Shown: one piece after another, positions 6,914-8,532 of the stretch
How positions within the stretch are numbered: the first letter of the stretch is position 1
Layout of the letters: the number at the start of each line of letters is the position of its first letter
NCBI GenBank assembly: GCA_022563215.1
Contig: JADFNT010000056.1
Location: 1 to 8,532, forward strand
Reading direction: 5' to 3'
Length of the DNA: 8,532 nucleotides
From: Pseudomonadota bacterium
Lineage (GTDB): Bacteria; Pseudomonadota; Alphaproteobacteria; Rhodospirillales; Casp-alpha2
Notes under the pieces: generated by a model
Seen by the model: the letters and a program-made list of their open reading frames with translations, nothing else
What the model was told of the DNA's origin: nothing
Databases searched by the model: none
Program-made: the position numbers and the translations under genes

Positions 6914-6942
6914 AGATTACCCCGGCGCCCGACCCCTGCCAA
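6914..6942 (-). promoter_or_regulatory. Weak candidate promoter before the TPR gene
   Basis: On the minus strand TTGGCA (6937-6942, 5 of 6 matches to a -35 box) is followed after 17 bases by TAATCT (6914-6919, only 3 of 6 matches to a -10 box). The -10 lies 6 bases before the ATG, so a transcript would be almost leaderless. The poor -10 makes this a weak candidate. Confidence 0.2.
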
Positions 6943-6984
6943 GCGAACGCCGGGAATGGCCGATCAACGGATCGTGACGGCGCG

Positions 6985-8283
6985 TTAGGCAATCCCCTCG
7001 GGCTTCGGCCCGCCGGTCGCCCAGTCCAGCAATTCGACGGTATGGACCACGGGCGGGCCCTGATTTTCCCCGGTGCGGCCGGCGAAACCGCCGGTGATCT
7101 GTTCCAGGCAGCCGATGTTGCCGGTGGCGATGACGGCGCCGCCGGCCCTTTTCAGGTTTTCGACCTTGCGCTCCAGAAGCCGGCCGGCGAGGGCCGGCTG
7201 CATCATGTTGTAGGTGCCGGCCGAACCGCAGCACAGGTGCCCTTCGGCCGGTTCCCGGACCTCGAACCCGGCGGCCGCCAGGAGCGCCTTCGGCTCCTCG
7301 TGCAGGCCCTGGCCGTGCTGCATCGAGCACGCCGAATGATAGGTCACCACCGGCAGCCCCTTTTCCGCCGCTTCGCCCAACCCCAACTCGCTGATGATCT
7401 CGGTGACGTCGCGGGCCAGGTCCGCGATCCGGGCGGCGCGCTCGGCCCACGCCGGGTCGTGTTTCAGCATCCAGCCGTAATCCTTGATCATGGTGCCGCA
7501 GCCGGACGCGTTGATGACGACGGCCTCGACCCCGGCCTTTTCCCAGGCTTCGATATTGGCCTGGGCCTGTTTCTGGGCCTGGTCCTCGCGGCCCATATGG
7601 TGGACCAGCGCCCCACAGCATCCGGCGCCCTCGGCGACCACCACCTCGCAGCCGCGGCGGGTCAGCAGCCGCACCGTGGCCTCGTTGATCGATGGCCTCA
7701 GCACCTGTTGCGCGCAGCCGGTCAACAGGGCGACGCGCTTGCGGCGTTTTCCTTCGGCCTCGAAGACCTGCGGCCGGTCGACGTCTGAGGCGGCGGGGAC
7801 GCGGTCCGGGGCCATGTCGATCATCCCCTTCAGCCGCCCCGGCAACATCGCCTTGAAGGGCCGGCCGAGGGCGGCGGCCTTGAGCGCCAGGCGGAACACC
7901 CCCGGCGACGGCACGACGAAGGCCAGCAGGGCTCTCAGCATCCTCTCCGGCCACGGCCGGGCGAAGGTCTTCTCGATGCGGACGCGGGCGCGGTCGACCA
8001 GGTGCATGTAATCGACCGACGCCGGACACGTGGTCATGCACGAAAGGCACGAAAGGCAGCGGTCGATGTGCTTGACCACCTTGGCCGTCGGCGGCTGGCC
8101 TGATTCCAGCATGTTCTTGATCATGTAGATGCGCCCGCGCGGGCTGTCCAGTTCGTCGCCCAACAGCACGTAGGTCGGGCACGTGGCGAGGCAGAACCCG
8201 CAATGCACGCACTTGCGCAGGATCGTGTTGGCGGCGTCGATTTCCGGATCGGCGAGCTGGGCCAGGGTAAAGTCGGTCTGCAT
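6985..8283 (-). CDS. glcF: Glycolate oxidase iron-sulfur subunit GlcF
   Basis: A 432-residue subunit carrying electrons from the FAD subunits of glycolate oxidase (glycolate to glyoxylate) towards the membrane electron-transport chain. The N-terminus has two complete [4Fe-4S] ferredoxin-type motifs: [12 protein letters not shown] (Cys 25, 28, 31, 35) and [12 protein letters not shown] (Cys 76, 79, 82, 86). Two CCG cysteine-rich domains follow: LTGCAQQV (187-194) with [11 protein letters not shown] (221-231), then [10 protein letters not shown] (316-325) with [13 protein letters not shown] (351-363) and GNIGCLEQ (388-395). All expected cysteines are present. A hydrophobic/amphipathic stretch (about 113-150) may aid membrane association. 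Length agrees with GlcF (E. coli about 407). The ATG at 8283 lies 5 bases after the glcE stop, with a GAGGGGG Shine-Dalgarno inside the glcE end (8294-8300). Order glcE-glcF is the classical glc arrangement. Confidence 0.95.
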   Translation of the reverse strand: MQTDFTLAQLADPEIDAANTILRKCVHCGFCLATCPTYVLLGDELDSPRGRIYMIKNMLESGQPPTAKVVKHIDRCLSCLSCMTTCPASVDYMHLVDRARVRIEKTFARPWPERMLRALLAFVVPSPGVFRLALKAAALGRPFKAMLPGRLKGMIDMAPDRVPAASDVDRPQVFEAEGKRRKRVALLTGCAQQVLRPSINEATVRLLTRRGCEVVVAEGAGCCGALVHHMGREDQAQKQAQANIEAWEKAGVEAVVINASGCGTMIKDYGWMLKHDPAWAERAARIADLARDVTEIISELGLGEAAEKGLPVVTYHSACSMQHGQGLHEEPKALLAAAGFEVREPAEGHLCCGSAGTYNMMQPALAGRLLERKVENLKRAGGAVIATGNIGCLEQITGGFAGRTGENQGPPVVHTVELLDWATGGPKPEGIA

Positions 8284-8288
8284 GGCGC

Positions 8289-8532
8289 CTACACCCCCTC
8301 GACCATGCGCCCGGGGTTGAGGATGCCCTTGGGGTCGAACCCTTCCTTGATGCGCGCCGTGAGTTCCCCAAGCGCCCCGGTCTGCGGCTCGAACACCGGC
8401 ACCCGATTGCGCACGTCGGCTCCGGCCCGCACCAGCGTCGCGTGGCCGCCGGCGGCCCCGACCGCCCGGCGCACGGTTTCGTGCCCGGCGTCCGGTGTGG
8501 CGTCCCTGGCCAGCCAGATCAGCCCGCCGCCC
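8289..8532 (-). CDS. glcE: Glycolate oxidase FAD-binding subunit GlcE, C-terminal part
   Basis: The last 80 codons of a minus-strand gene that enters from the right edge; the N-terminal roughly three quarters are outside the window. GlcE is the smaller FAD-binding subunit that works with GlcD and GlcF to oxidise glycolate. The visible part starts [11 protein letters not shown], then has [12 protein letters not shown] and the signature end [16 protein letters not shown], typical of the FAD-oxidase C-terminal region of GlcE. It ends with TAG at 8291-8289, 5 bases before glcF. Identification rests on this C-terminal motif plus the adjacent glcF. A glcD gene is expected further upstream beyond the right edge but is not seen. 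Confidence 0.9.
   Translation of the reverse strand, partial: GGGLIWLARDATPDAGHETVRRAVGAAGGHATLVRAGADVRNRVPVFEPQTGALGELTARIKEGFDPKGILNPGRMVEGV

Noticed and set aside
6961..6974. Small inverted repeat CGATC/GATCG after glcF
   Set aside because: Only 5 bp of stem and no T-run follow on the minus strand, so it is too short to call a terminator or operator.
6917..8371. Minus-strand open frame of 484 codons overlapping glcF
   Set aside because: It is a different frame on the same strand as glcF, Arg/Gly/Pro-rich, with none of the iron-sulfur motifs that glcF shows intact.

Overview
The window is GC-rich (roughly two-thirds G+C by eye) and tightly packed. All seven genes lie on the minus strand, so transcription runs from the right edge to the left. 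Gene content and protein style (GlcE/GlcF glycolate oxidase subunits, a TtuD/GckA-type glycerate 2-kinase, a long AsmA-like protein, an exported YHS protein, and GTG starts) suggest an alphaproteobacterium, perhaps of the Rhodospirillales. That placement is inferred from general resemblance only. I see no tRNA, rRNA, CRISPR array, insertion sequence or phage gene, and no intergenic stretch longer than 134 bases.

In transcription order: (1) the C-terminal 80 codons of glcE, cut by the right edge (8289-8532); (2) glcF, the two-[4Fe-4S] subunit of glycolate oxidase (6985-8283), 5 bases after glcE; (3) a small exported TPR protein (6353-6907) after a 77-base gap; (4) an exported YHS-domain protein (5799-6269) after an 83-base gap that holds a GC-rich hairpin; (5) an FAD-linked D-2-hydroxyacid dehydrogenase of the LDHD type (4409-5797), 1 base after the YHS stop; (6) a glycerate 2-kinase (3120-4412) whose GTG start overlaps the previous stop as GTGA; (7) after 134 bases with a possible promoter, a long AsmA-family protein (1-2985) that runs off the left edge.

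The metabolic theme is two- and three-carbon hydroxyacids. GlcE/GlcF (with GlcD presumably just beyond the right edge) would oxidise glycolate to glyoxylate. The LDHD-type flavoenzyme would oxidise D-lactate or a similar D-2-hydroxyacid to the 2-oxoacid. Glycerate kinase would deliver glycerate to glycolysis as 2-phosphoglycerate, the last step of the glyoxylate-to-glycerate route. The enzymes linking glyoxylate to glycerate (glyoxylate carboligase, hydroxypyruvate isomerase, tartronate semialdehyde reductase) are not here. The exported TPR and YHS proteins sit between the enzymes with no evident catalytic role. The AsmA-like protein belongs to envelope lipid homeostasis and probably starts a separate transcription unit.

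I find no clearly new defence, mobile or regulatory system. The points most worth a second look are the YHS/LDHD/kinase cluster with apparent translational coupling, the exported TPR/YHS pair embedded in it, the internal ~73-residue repeats in the AsmA-like protein, and the hairpins in the two regulatory gaps.
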